Shown here: positions 1-10,602 of the stretch, in pieces | Layout of the letters: every line of letters starts with the position of its first letter | Numbering within the stretch: the first letter of the stretch is position 1 | Source of the DNA: Heterocephalus glaber | Taxonomy: Eukaryota > Chordata > Mammalia > Rodentia > Bathyergidae | Direction of reading: 5' to 3' | Length of the DNA: 64,000 nt | Assembly (NCBI RefSeq): GCF_000247695.1 | Contig: NW_004624795.1 | Location: 4,947,546 to 5,011,545, forward strand | Notes under the pieces: model-generated | Databases searched by the model: none | What the model was told of the DNA's origin: nothing | The model's input: the letters and a program-made list of their open reading frames with translations, nothing else | Position numbers and translations under genes: made by a program

Positions 1-249
1 ATGTCTAATTTTGGTTGTAGATGCTTCACTCTGAACCCCGGGAAGCAGTCAAGACCTTAAGGCAGGTGACCCTGCTCCGGAATGGACACAGGACCCTGTG
101 AAGGAAAGGGTTGATGGGAGGCTGGCAGGAGAGGTTTGTTGGGATTGATTAGATGAAAGGAGAGCAGGAGAGGAGAGCTAATGCCCTTAATATAGAGAGA
201 GAGTTCACGAAAATCTCGAAGGAAAGTCTTAAAAAGGAAGAAATAAACC

Positions 250-445
250 ACATGTGGCGGTGCACACCGTATCCCAGCACTCAGGGAGGCTGAGGCAGGA
301 GGATCACAAGTCTGAGCCTAGCCTGGGCCAACTTAGCAAGACTTAATGTCAAATTTTAAAAAATTAAAAAGGGCTGGGAATGTAGCTCAGTACAAAGGGC
401 CTAGGTTCAGTCCCTAGTCCTGCAAACAAACAAACAAACAAACAA
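250..445 (+). mobile_element. B1-dID dimeric SINE
   Basis: B1 monomer (about 253-345, GGCTGAGGCAGGAGGATCAC) joined by an A/T-rich linker to an ID-like half (373-430) and an (AAAC)n tail. Confidence 0.8.
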
Positions 446-543
446 ATTAATACTATAGTGTTTAATTTCCCTGCTCCTTTAAAAAGAAGCCTTCAAGGAA
501 ATCTTGTCACATCTATTTTCACAATTAAATAAAGTACCATAGT

Positions 544-554
544 GGGGGGGGGGG
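544..554 (+). repeat. G homopolymer
   Basis: Eleven G in a row in AT-rich DNA. Confidence 0.95.
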
Positions 555-1159
555 ATGACTTTCACATAGTTTAGAGCTTGTTTTAAAACTTACATTAAGT
601 TTCTGATCTAGCAGTTAATTGTCATTCTTAGAGCCTGTATTTTGGCCTTTTGTTAAGAGGTAAAACTGGCTGGCGAGACTAACATCTCACTTCCAGCTTT
701 GTTTTAACTTGCAAGAAGTTGCCAGGACACCAGAGAGAGCTGCCTGAGAGTTCTAGCCGTGGTTAGCTTCCACCTGCTGAGCGTTTCCGCCCCAATGCAA
801 GAACCATGTGATGTTTATATTTTAATTGTCCCCCTACCTCCTGTAGTGGAAGTAATGAAAATACCTATATATTCACAACACAGAGAAAACAAAATCCAGA
901 AGCTAAAACACAGGCAGCACTTTGGGTTAAGCTTGAACTAGCAGCTGGCCTAGAAGTCAGCATTCCCATCTTTGCAGTCTTCCGTCTGAGAGCCTCAGGA
1001 TTTCTCCCATCAAGGTACTTGCATCTGTGCACCGAGATTCTCGGTGGGGATGAGCTCCGCACCTCTGAGAGAATAGAAAGCTCTGCAAAGAGCAAACCAG
1101 AAAACAGCAGGAGAAGAGCCAAATAAATGTGAAATACTGTGCTGCCCTTTAAAGGTATG

Positions 1160-1183
1160 TGCACACACACGCACACACACACA
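1160..1183 (+). repeat. (AC)n microsatellite, short
   Basis: CACACACACGCACACACACA-type run. Confidence 0.9.
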
Positions 1184-1199
1184 GATCTGGTACTTCCTC

Positions 1200-1560
1200 T
1201 CCTAGATATTTACCCAAGAGAAGCAAGTGCTTACAAGTTATGTGCAAGGTAAAAATAGCAGCTGTCTTTGCCATAGCCAGAAACTGACATCAAAACATCC
1301 ACTGGTAGAACGATGGATAAACAAAGCATGGGCTGGTCACACAGGGGAACACAACTCAACAAAAAGAGACAAATGCACACACATGACGGGAGCAGGTCCC
1401 AGAGCTTTTGTGGAAGACAGATGCCAAAGAGGACATGCTGACCACATGAAGCTCAGGATGGCCAGGCTGACCCATGCAGCAGTGATCAAAATAACCCCAG
1501 CTCCAGGGAGGGGATTGCCTGGAAAGGGAACTTGCTAGGATGATGACAACTGTTACATAC
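1200..1560 (+). mobile_element. Old LINE-1 3' UTR relic
   Basis: Contains TTTACCCAAGAGAAG, CATCCACTGGTAGAACGATG and a following GGATAAAC typical of L1 3' UTR. Diverged and without coding capacity. Confidence 0.6.
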
Positions 1561-1659
1561 TGATCTGGGTGGTGGCCACACAGTGCATGTGCATGCTAGA
1601 CTCACCCAGTTCCAACTGAGATTAGTGCGTATGTAGGGAATTGTAAATTGGTAAAGTAC

Positions 1660-1720
1660 TGGGAAGGAAGCAAGGAAGGAAGGGAGGGAGGGAGGGAGGG
1701 AGACAGGGAGGGAGGGGAAA
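1660..1720 (+). repeat. (GGAA)/(GGGA)n tract
   Basis: GGAA units grade into GGGA units. Confidence 0.95.
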
Positions 1721-1740
1721 TAAAAAGGCTCACACAGGAC

Positions 1741-1855
1741 TAGGTATAGTAGCACATGCCTGTGATCCCAGCACTCAGGAGGCTGAGGCAGAAGGATTTC
1801 ATTGAGTTCACAGCCAACCTGGACTACATAGCAAGAACCTGTCTCAAATCTCCTA
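1741..1855 (+). mobile_element. B1 SINE
   Basis: GTGATCCCAGCACTCAGGAG, GGCTGAGGCAGAAGG and CAAGAACCTGTCTCAAA landmarks. Confidence 0.88.
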
Positions 1856-1944
1856 CCCTCCTAAAAAAGCTCACACCAAAAGTTATCAGAAAGGAAAAAT
1901 TACTACAAAAGGAGTATAATTTTAAGCAGGTTTATAAAAATACA

Positions 1945-2216
1945 GCTAGGGACTGGAGATGTAACTCGTGGTAGAGCACTTGCCTAGAATTTGCAAGGCT
2001 CTGGGTTTAATGCTCAGCACCATAAAAATTTAAAAATAGGGCCAGGGATTTAGCTCAGCGGTTTTGCCGCCTGCTGTGCAAGTGGAAGGACCTGAGTTCG
2101 ATCCCCGGTCCAAAAAAAAAAAAAAAATTTAAAAATACCTGGGGATGTAGCTCAGTGGCGCCGCGCCTGCCTGGCAACCTCAACATCCTGAGTTCAATTT
2201 TTGGGGTACCAAAAAC
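1945..2216 (+). mobile_element. Three head-to-tail ID-like SINEs
   Basis: Older type ID at 1,945-2,036 (ends CAGCACC), young type at 2,038-2,127 with A-tail, and a third at 2,137-2,216, all plus. Together with the B1 at 1.74 kb the first may be a B1-dID. Confidence 0.82.
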
Positions 2217-2609
2217 ATCATTAAAGTACTAAAATAAAATTCAGTTGTATATTTTCTATAGCCAAGCTCTCTGGCATACTTCCCATACTTGATGTGTAAT
2301 ATGAAGACCTGAATTGATTTCAACTCGAGCACAATACTGGCTTAAGTATAAACATGTATCATGAGATACATTCTAGGAAAGCTCCTTTCATGCGAATAAA
2401 AACTTTATTTGCTCATAGCACACTAACATGAGGAGGTCAACAATGTTAGTTAGGAGGCAGCCCTAGGTGAGAATGGATGGAACGCAGCAGTTAGTTCACC
2501 AAAGCCCCTGGACTTCAGAAGACTCGCTCCCTGGATGCTCAAGCCACGCTGCTGCTGAGCCTGACCCCTCCTTCTCCCGGGGAAAATCGGGACAGAAATT
2601 AAACAGTGC

Positions 2610-2701
2610 TGGGCCGGGGATTTAGCTCGCTGGTTCTGCCGGCTGCCTTGAAAGCACAAGGACCCGAGTTCAATCCCCGGTACCAAAAAAAAAGAAAGAA
2701 A
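2610..2701 (+). mobile_element. ID-like SINE with 15-bp TSD
   Basis: Perfect TSD GAAATTAAACAGTGC at 2,595-2,609 and 2,702-2,716. Box A and box B visible. Tail is (A)n(GAAA)n. Recent insertion. Confidence 0.93.
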
Positions 2702-3158
2702 GAAATTAAACAGTGCAATGTAAAACTTCCAAAGCTGAAAAGCCATCTGTTCTGATCACCTGACCTAGAACATGGCACTGACAAGGTAGAAAAGCAAACA
2801 ACATCCTCAGAAACATAGGGGAAATGAAGATGAATAAATGTAGCAGAAATTATAGAATTGCCATGGGGTGTAACGGCTTAAAATGGGAAAAAATTAGATT
2901 TGTGATAGCTGTATTGGTATGTTTGGACTCTCAGAAGACTGTCAAACTTGAAACTTACTTTCTTCTTCTATATTTTAATTGATTAAAAATTTTATTATAC
3001 TTATGAAATTAGGTTAAAAATATCTTAATAGCCGGCACTAGAATTCCTCTTAAGGAAAAAACTGTCATTGTGTGGGAAAGTAACTTGTTTTGTTGTGTGT
3101 GAGTGGGTGTTGGTGAGAACCCAAACAATCAAGCAGAGAGCTGAACTGCTTATTTATT

Positions 3159-3310
3159 TATTTGAGACAGGGTCTTGCTATGTATGTCGTTCAGGCTGGC
3201 CTTAAACTCACTATGTAGCCCAGGCTGGCCTTGAACTCAAACTCACAGAGATCCTCCTGCCTTAGCCTCCTGAGTGCTAGGATTACAAATACACACCACC
3301 ATGCCCAGCT
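3159..3310 (-). mobile_element. B1 SINE with internal duplication
   Basis: Minus B1 with the duplicated GGCTGGCCTTGAACTCA segment characteristic of the longer B1 form. Confidence 0.88.
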
Positions 3311-3549
3311 CTAAACTGCTTTCTCATGTGCCAAAGGGAAAAAAATCTTTAAATTTTGCTTTCTATAGGCTAAAGGAAGAGAGTGGTATGGAGAAGTGAG
3401 AAGGCTGGAAACTCAATCAGGTGAAGGGCCAGAAGGTGCGCTCACAGGTGCAGGCCACCCTGCCCAGCTTCCAGTGCTGTCTTCTATGATCCCAGGGACC
3501 ACATTCGAACAGGCTCCTGTGAACACTGGTGAGAGGAGAGGGTGCACCT

Positions 3550-3775
3550 AGGCCAGGGTTCTCAGCCTCCGCTCCATTGACAGCGTGGGCTGTACCATTC
3601 TTGGTTGGGGGCGGGGGAGACATGGATTGCAGGGAGTTAACAGCACCCTTAACCCCCACTCACTAGATGCCAGCACCCTCCTCTGAGGTGACAACCAAAA
3701 AAGTCTCCAAGTGTTGCTAAAAGTCCCCTACAGGGCAAAATCATCCCAGTTGGCAACCACTGGGTTAGGCCTACA
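3550..3775 (+). mobile_element. MER20 (hAT-Charlie nonautonomous DNA transposon)
   Basis: Starts AGGGTTCTCAGCCTC, contains CTCACTAGATGCCAGCACCC, GACAACCAAAAAAGTCTCCA and GGCAAAATCATCCCAGTTGG, and ends near CAACCACTGG. This is the full order of MER20 landmarks. Confidence 0.85.
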
Positions 3776-4986
3776 ACAACCAGGCCAGAGAGCCTGGGAG
3801 AAAGCAGGGAGCCTGGAGAGAAAGGGCCGGAGAAGCAAGCACCAGAGGGTCCCCCAGAGTTGAGGGGGAGCCATGGCCTTTGGTCTCACGGGACGATGTG
3901 GCCCTGAGCATTCACAGGTGAAAGACCCCACCTGACAGCTAGGCTGTACCCAGAATGAAGTTCAAATATCTCTAACATTTTAGCAAAAAATGTATTTTTT
4001 CTTGAACTTAGAATGATTGCAAAAATACACATGCATGCGCACATACACACGCATTCTGTATCAAGGTAAAGAGCATTAATCTCTCCTGATATGTGATCAA
4101 TCATTCAAGAACAGGCTAGGAAAAGTTTCCAGGGCACTTCAAAGAGTCCCTTTGGCACAAAACAAAGTTTCAACTGAAACATCAGAGTAGAAAAATTATG
4201 TTTGGGGATAGAAAATACAGTGAACTGCAGCCCAGGTGACAACAAAAGTGATGATGCTTTCTCCTTCTTCCTAGTTTCTCACAGAACTGATCGAGGGACT
4301 CTGCAGGAAGGAGACGGAGGAGACCTTGAAAATGTCCCTACAAATCCCCTAATGTAGAGAAGCAAGGATGGACCAACAGCACAAACAAAAGGCCACACCT
4401 GGGAGTTTTCCTGAGGAAAGGCAGCTGTGAAAAAATAGGTCACCTTGGCAGAATCTAAGACCTTGGAACAATCTAGTGACATTTTTGATTGCAAAGAAAA
4501 ATATCCTATAAGCATCCAGGAAGGTGGTGGGAGTGGTGGGTTATCAAAGAAACAGATCAGGCTGACATCAGACTTTTCCTCCACAAAACTGAAGACTGGA
4601 AGATAATGGGTTGCCCTCCAGAGGCTGAACTGGATGAGAGAAGTGTGTGACCTTAGAGCTTCACACCCACAGCTAAGATTCTATGAAAACAAGAGAGACA
4701 CATTCTGACACACGCCAGAGCTTCCAGAGTTTAGGAAGGCATGATCAAAGTGCCCTTCCCTGAGAAACCCAGTGCATAATCATCATCTTCTACCGGGACT
4801 TCTAGTACTGTCTAGTACAGTAGTCATTGTAGATGCCAAGCAGCTGAAAAGTAATTAGCACAACTGAGGAACTAAATTTTTTATTTCACTTTCATTTAAA
4901 CCTAAATAACTACACATAACTAGTAGCTGCTGCATGAGACAGCACAATCTAAATATCTGAGAAGGAGTTCAACAATGAAAAATCTA

Positions 4987-5100
4987 CCAGGTGAGGTGAT
5001 GCACACCTGTGATCGCTGTGAGTTTGAGGCCAGCCTGGGCTACATAGTGAGCTCAGGACCAGCCTGAACTACATAGTGAGACCCTGTCTCAAAAAAATGA
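4987..5100 (+). mobile_element. B1 SINE, internally deleted
   Basis: B1 head, then directly the duplicated AGCCTGGGCTACATAGTGAG / AGCCTGAACTACATAGTGAG part. The AGGCTGAGGCAGGAGG middle is missing. Confidence 0.85.
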
Positions 5101-5225
5101 ATCAAAACAAATGAAAAAGCTGTGCTACAAAAAGTAAACACATTAAAAAAATATTATTATGAGTATGGCTTTAAAATATTATGCAAATATGCCAGTGTCA
5201 AAAATTATTCATATAAAAAAAGAGG

Positions 5226-5325
5226 GGGGCTGGGGATGTAGCTCAGTGGTTTCGCCGCCTGCTGTGCAAGTGCAAGGACCTGAGTTCAATCCCTGGTACC
5301 GAAAAAACAAAAACAAAAACAAAAA
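5226..5325 (+). mobile_element. ID-like SINE
   Basis: GGATGTAGCTCAGTGG box A, TGCTGTGCAAGTGCAAGGAC subfamily block, GAGTTCAATCCC box B, (AAAAC)n tail, imperfect AATTATTCAT duplication. Confidence 0.9.
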
Positions 5326-5559
5326 ATAATTCATGTAGCATAATATATAATAAAACATTGATAATTCTCTGGATCTAAAATCTCATATCAACAAGTTCAC
5401 ATTCCACACTGCAGGAAAAAGCCACACATACCATTTCATTATTAAAATTGGTAACTCAAGGGACAAGGCTCAGTTCTCAGGCCACAAGGGTAAAAATACT
5501 GGTGGAATAAAAACAGGATGTACGGCGCCTAACCCACCGGAAGCTGGGGGGGCCCAACA

Positions 5560-5825
5560 TTTCATTACTGTCTCAGGCTGCTCTGACAAAATGCCCCAAG
5601 CTAGGTAGTTTAGAGAGCAGGAAATCAAGGGTGAATATGATGCCTGTTGAGGACGCATCTGCAGGTCACAAAGGGCTCCTCCTGGCCGCATCCCAACACG
5701 GTGCGAGGGACCAGGCAGCTCACCTCACACAGACCTCTTTATTACTGCAGCATGGATCCCATTCATGAGGCTAAGGACCTCCCAAAGGCCCCGCCTCCTA
5801 ACACCATCGCATTGGTGATTAGGTT
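5560..5825 (-). mobile_element. MaLR-type solo LTR relic
   Basis: Reverse-oriented: CAGGCTGCTCTGACAAAATG near the 3' terminus side, GGCCCCGCCTCCTAACACC and GGTTTCAACATGTGA at the other side. This matches the ERVL-MaLR LTR layout. No internal viral-like genes. Confidence 0.65.
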
Positions 5826-5827
5826 TC

Positions 5828-5945
5828 AACATGTGAGACAGGGGCTCGCTATGCCACCCAGGCTGGCCTTGAACCCACAGTGATCCTCCTGCCTCAGTCT
5901 CCCGAGTTCTGGGATGACAGGCGTGCACCACTGTGACGAGCTACC
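5828..5945 (-). mobile_element. B1 SINE
   Basis: Minus B1 without the internal duplication, inserted at the edge of the MaLR LTR. Confidence 0.88.
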
Positions 5946-6196
5946 AATGTCTGAATTCTGGAGAGATACAAAACATTCAGACTATACCAATGACCTAAGA
6001 AAACGCTTGGTACAACATTAAGTAAAAACTTGTAAGTAGAAAAAGCAGAATACAAAATTGTAAGTGCCGTATGTCCCAACTTTAATGTACATGTAATAAA
6101 GACTGAAAGAAATAGATGGAAATTTAACGGTTGCTAACTACAGATGATGATATGTTATTGTGTATTTTTTAGATTTTTTTCCATGATGAGCACTAT

Positions 6197-6288
6197 TACT
6201 TTTTTTTTTTTTAGGTCCCAGGGATCGAACTCAGGACCTTGTGCTTTTGAGGCAGGCACCGGAACCACTGAGCTAAATTCCTGGCCCA
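6197..6288 (-). mobile_element. ID-like SINE with TSD
   Basis: Minus orientation, flanked by ACTATTACTTTT on both sides. Confidence 0.9.
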
Positions 6289-6397
6289 ACTATTACTTTT
6301 ATAACCAGAAAAATCTAACATAAAAAAGGAATGGAAGTATAGTCAGATCTCGCCTTCCAGAATTCAAACATGCCCGAGCCTACGGGAAAGGCAGCCC

Positions 6398-6475
6398 AGT
6401 TTGGAGGCACCACAGGGGCTTGGGGGTAGAGTGCTCCCCTGTACCTCAGTAGGTCCAGTCCCGAATACCAAAAAT
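6398..6475 (+). mobile_element. Degenerate ID-like SINE
   Basis: GGGGGTAGAGTGCTCCCC and GGTCCAGTCCCGAATACC keep the ID outline only loosely. Confidence 0.4.
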
Positions 6476-7257
6476 ATTAAGCAAATGAGACTAAACAGTG
6501 AAAGTATGTGTCACAAACCCGTGTCTGATGCTCTGGGGTGGCATGGCTGGTGTGAGCTAGAAGAACATAGAGGTCACTTGGTCCCCTTACCAGCCATTCT
6601 CAGTCCACAGTCAACATAGGAAACAGTTTTAAGCCTGGGCTGGGGCCAGGAGGTGAGAGGAAACCTCTCCAGGCTGGAGGTGACTGTCCAGCCCCCCGTG
6701 CCTTGGTGCCCAGGCCGGTCAGCATGTCACCTGGACTCGCTCCAGGCAGTCTGCCAGGTAGGGACCCTTTCAGACCAACAGCAGGGCCCAGAGAGGTGCC
6801 GTGAGGAGTTTGAAAATTGTCCTGGTGGTTCCTCATTTAAAGAGCAAGGGCTGAGGCTGCACAGCCAGAGAGGTTTGGGGCTCAGGGCCCTCCTGCTGCC
6901 CTTCCGCCAGGAGACTGCTGGTTTCCTGCTGGTCTGTGCCCATGACTTCTAAGACACCAGGCACCAGGGCAGAGGAGGTCCAACAGCCCAGAGCTCGTCC
7001 TTCAGCTGGAATCTGAAAGCCAGCGCAGCAGGCAGAGATTCATAGTGAAGATGATTCCTGACATCCCCTGAATTCACTGCCCCCTAAGGATCGTTTTCCA
7101 TACACACGTGGTTTGTGTACATAACGCTGTACAGTGGCACCAGTGTGTAGAGGTAGGAAATAAACAATAGTAGTAGACAATATAATAAAGTATGGTATAT
7201 GGTGCAAAGTAACATGAATGTAATGCACAGGACAAAAAAAAAAAAAAAAAAAGAATG

Positions 7258-7410
7258 ACCATACCTGTAATCCCAGCACTTGGGAGGCTGAGTATGGGGA
7301 ATCACAAGTTCAAGTTATATGCAGGCAACTTAGCATGAGCCTGTCTCAAAACAGAAGATAAAGGGAGGTAGAGATGTAACTCAGACAGAATGGCCCTGGG
7401 TTCAATCAGA
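7258..7410 (+). mobile_element. B1-dID dimeric SINE, old
   Basis: B1 half (CTGTAATCCCAGCACTTGGG) and a shortened ID half (GAGATGTAACTCAGA, CCTGGGTTCAATC), ending in a (GA)n microsatellite. Confidence 0.7.
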
Positions 7411-7434
7411 GAGAGAGAGAGAGAGAGAGAGAGC
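7408..7434 (+). repeat. (GA)n microsatellite
   Basis: Follows the ID half of the 7.26 kb dimer. Confidence 0.95.
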
Positions 7435-7588
7435 CTGCCTTTGTCTCTTGTTTTACACAGAGCTTCTTAGTTCCAACAAACTTGGTTATCTGCTTCAGAA
7501 GAGATGCAGGTACAGAAGGAGACAACAGGAAAGTGATAGGCCTTGGCCTAACAGCATGGTCTAAAGGACAAAAATAAAAATATAAAGC

Positions 7589-7680
7589 AGGTGGGGGCTG
7601 TAGCTCAGTGGGAGAGCAAGTGCTTACCATGCATGAGGCCCTGGGTTCAATCCCCAGGACCAAACAGATAAATAAATACA
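7589..7680 (+). mobile_element. ID-like SINE, older subfamily
   Basis: GCTGTAGCTCAGTGGGAGAG and GGCCCTGGGTTCAATCCCC; lacks the GGTACC end of the younger family. Confidence 0.8.
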
Positions 7681-7754
7681 GCAGACAGAGACAGTCACAA
7701 GGCAGTCCAGGGGCAACGAAGACAGAAACATACCTAAACAACTCCGTGTCTCTG

Positions 7755-7885
7755 TGAATGCCAGGTGTGGTGGTGCATGCCTGCGATCCCAGTAGCGTAC
7801 TTGGGAGGCTGAGGCAGGAGGATTTCCAAGAGTTCAAGGCCAGCCTGAACTATATAGTGAGCCCCTGTCTCAAAAAAAAAAAAAT
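7755..7885 (+). mobile_element. B1 SINE
   Basis: CAGGTGTGGTGGTGCATGCC head to CTGTCTCAAAA tail, no internal duplication. Confidence 0.9.
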
Positions 7886-7911
7886 CTCTATCTATATCTG
7901 TACAGTCAGAT

Positions 7912-8027
7912 GGGCCAGGGATTTAGCTCTGTGGTTCCGACGCCTGCTGAGCAAGCACAAGGACCTGAGTTCGATCCCCGGTGCCAAAAAAAACAAAAAA
8001 AACAAAAAGCAAAAAAAAAAACACAGG
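7912..8027 (+). mobile_element. ID-like SINE with 13-bp TSD
   Basis: TSD TGTACAGTCAGAT at 7,899-7,911 and 8,028-8,040. Tail is irregular (A)nC. Confidence 0.93.
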
Positions 8028-8180
8028 TGTACAGTCAGATAATACATATTCACTATAACAACTCTCATTTAAAAGTGTTTCGACAACGTCCATTTGATCC
8101 ACAGACTGGTTGGTTGAAGAAGTGAGAAAAGTCCCTAATGCATCTGAGAATTGACCACGAATATTTACAAGAAAAAATTA

Positions 8181-8272
8181 AAGGACTGGGATTTAGCTCA
8201 GTGGCGCCCACACCTGCCTCGAAAGCACGAGCTCCTGAGTTCAATCCCTGCTACCAAAAATAAAGAAAAACA
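8181..8272 (+). mobile_element. ID-like SINE
   Basis: GGATTTAGCTCAGTGGCGCC, GAGTTCAATCCC and an A-rich tail. Confidence 0.88.
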
Positions 8273-8917
8273 AAAAGTCCGAGTGTGTAGACAGACTCCC
8301 AGTTATCCAGATCAACTCGGTGAGCAGGTCGCTTTCCAGCCTGCAGGACGAACTGTGCGGCCAAGAAATATCTCCTCCATCTCTGTATCCCTGCCTGCTG
8401 CTGCTCCAGGACTTCAGACCCGGGACTAGAAAGAGCAGGAAGAAGGGACGGGCTGGTTATGCTTCTATCTGGGAAACAAAGATTAGCCACCTGCCAGCGT
8501 TCCTTTGTTCTTGTTTTCGGCATGGCCATCACAAAACAAAAACAAAAAGATAACTTCTACTTCTGAAGCCCGATTATTTGAAAACAGACCTGAACATTTC
8601 CTCCTCTTTCAATAAAACAGAAGATGCTCTTCATTTTACTTATCTGTAACATACTTATTTGTTGATAGGGAACTGGCTCCTATTTCTCTAGGAGCGCGGG
8701 AGGGTCTGGCTGAAGAAACTGTTGCCTGAGTTACCCTAGGAACTTCTCTCTGCTTTGACATTTGCCTGAAATCCGAGAGGAAAAAATGGTTTTTTAATTG
8801 CCAAGGCTAAACAGAAAAAAACATAATCACAACCATAATTAATGGCCTTTAGGTACCTCACCTCTCTGAGCTCCTATTTGGTTTTGTTTGTCCTCCTTTT
8901 ATTTTTTTCTGTATTTT

Positions 8918-9050
8918 TAGGACAGGGTCTCTCAATACCTGGCTTTGAACTTACTGTGAAGCCCAGGCTAGCCTCAAACTCCCAGCGACCCTCCTGCTTC
9001 AGCCTCCCCCAGCGCTGGGGTTACAGGTGGGTTCCACCATGCCTGGCTTG
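8918..9050 (-). mobile_element. B1 SINE
   Basis: Minus B1: AGGACAGGGTCTCTC to CACCATGCCTGGCTT. Confidence 0.87.
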
Positions 9051-9059
9051 TCCCTTTTC

Positions 9060-9720
9060 TTTCAAATAACCTTATTGGGTGGCTCTTCCAATTACAGAAG
9101 TAATAAATGGTCATTGCCATAATTCAGCGTCATGCAGACGTATGAAATAAACATTCACAATCTCTCCCCCTCCCAAACCTCTCACTTTCCGCCCAAGAGA
9201 TCCAGTATTAGCAGCTTGGTATTTACTGTCTTTGGCTTCTTTCTCAGCTTACTTTTTAAAAATATATACAACTTTGGCTTTTGTCTTCAAATAAAAATTA
9301 GATATTATACATGTTATTGAGTATTTCATTTTTTAGTCTTTTTAAATATTAAACTACTTTTTATGTGTGTAGTGCGTATGTTTACACTCCTTGTGGGGAG
9401 GTGGTACAGGATACATCTGAATTCCTTTTTTCGTTCCTTTTTCCTTTCCACTTAAAAACATGCCATGGAGACTTTTCAGAGTCAAGATAGACAGACAGAC
9501 GGACAGACGGATCCACTGGATTCTTTTTAGTGAGTGTAAAGTATCTCGTAACATGATGCCCCACATTCACCCCGTCTCCTTTCTTTCCCAATGCACGGGC
9601 ATTCGGAACAGGTCTGACCCTTGAACATAGACTTCATATCCTTTCATTTCGGTAACCAATTCATAGAAGGGGGATATCTGGGCCAAATGAGACACTGTGG
9701 AATGTTCAAAAGTGTAGACT
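9060..9720 (-). mobile_element. Old LINE-1 (L1M-type) relic
   Basis: Reverse-oriented diverged L1 3' DNA, with CACTCCTTGTGGGGAGG at about 9,386-9,402 and a GGGGGATATCTGGGCCAAATG segment near 9,668-9,688. It probably continues past the SINE pair to about 10,110. Boundaries are approximate. Confidence 0.5.
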
Positions 9721-9723
9721 TAG

Positions 9724-9811
9724 GACCGGGGATTTAGCTCAGTGGTTTTGCTGCCTGCTGCGCAAGAGCAAGGACCCGAGTTTGATCCCTGGTACCAAAA
9801 AAAAAAAAAAA
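9724..9811 (+). mobile_element. ID-like SINE with TSD
   Basis: TSD AGTGTAGACTTAG (9,711-9,723) / AGTGTATACTTAG (9,812-9,824), one mismatch. Confidence 0.92.
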
Positions 9812-9824
9812 AGTGTATACTTAG

Positions 9825-9955
9825 CTGGGTGAGATGGCACACTCCTGTAATTCCAACACTCAGGAGGCTGAGGCAGGAGGATTGCTGCACCAATCTGGGC
9901 TACAGTGAGTTCAAGGCCAGCCTGCACTACAAAGCAAAACCCTGTCTCAACCTCC
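9825..9955 (+). mobile_element. B1 SINE
   Basis: Directly follows the TSD of the preceding SINE. AGGCTGAGGCAGGAGG and CCCTGTCTCAA landmarks. Confidence 0.88.
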
Positions 9956-10488
9956 CCCCCAAAGAAGTTTATACTTAAACAAAATTAATTTTATTTTTTA
10001 AAAAAAATTAATTTTAGACCTTCCGAATTTGTTTCCTTCTTCACTATGCAAACTATTGGCATAAACCTTTCACAGAGCTTTGCATATTTTATTTTAAAAG
10101 CACATACATTATGTCAAAAAATGCCCCTGTCATTTACGCCTGTGTTGTTATAAATAAATAAATGCTTAAGTTATCGCTGTGATGGGCCGCGTTAAATCAC
10201 TGTGGAAATGCTCGCGCCTGGGTTTATGAAAGCCGTAATTCACCATGAAGACTCCACCCCACGGCCCTGTGCCTCCCTCCCACCGAGCGATCTCAGAGAT
10301 CGGGACCTGTGTCCCTTCTAATCGTCAACTGTGAACCTTAAAACGTGCAGAGCAGGGACGACAAGTGAACAGGTACAGACAACAAATTGATGGCCATTTT
10401 GGTTTCTAATATCCACAAATTATTTGTAACACAATGATTAATTGTGCTGGTCCATACCAGAGACTGTTCCATTAAAAAATAAACCCTA

Positions 10489-10602
10489 TGGCCGGGGATG
10501 TAGCTCAGTGGCTTTACCATCGGCCTCACAAGTGCAAGGTCTGGAGTTTGATCCCCGGTACCAAAAAAAATTAAATAAATAAATTAAAAATAAAAATAAA
10601 AC
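10489..10602 (+). mobile_element. ID-like SINE
   Basis: GGGGATGTAGCTCAGTGG, GATCCCCGGTACC and an AT-rich tail. ATAAACCCTATG / ATAAAACCTATG flank it. Confidence 0.9.

Noticed and set aside
9612..9625. DR1-like TGACCC-T-TGAACA
   Set aside because: One mismatch and located inside an old L1 relic; too weak to list as a site.
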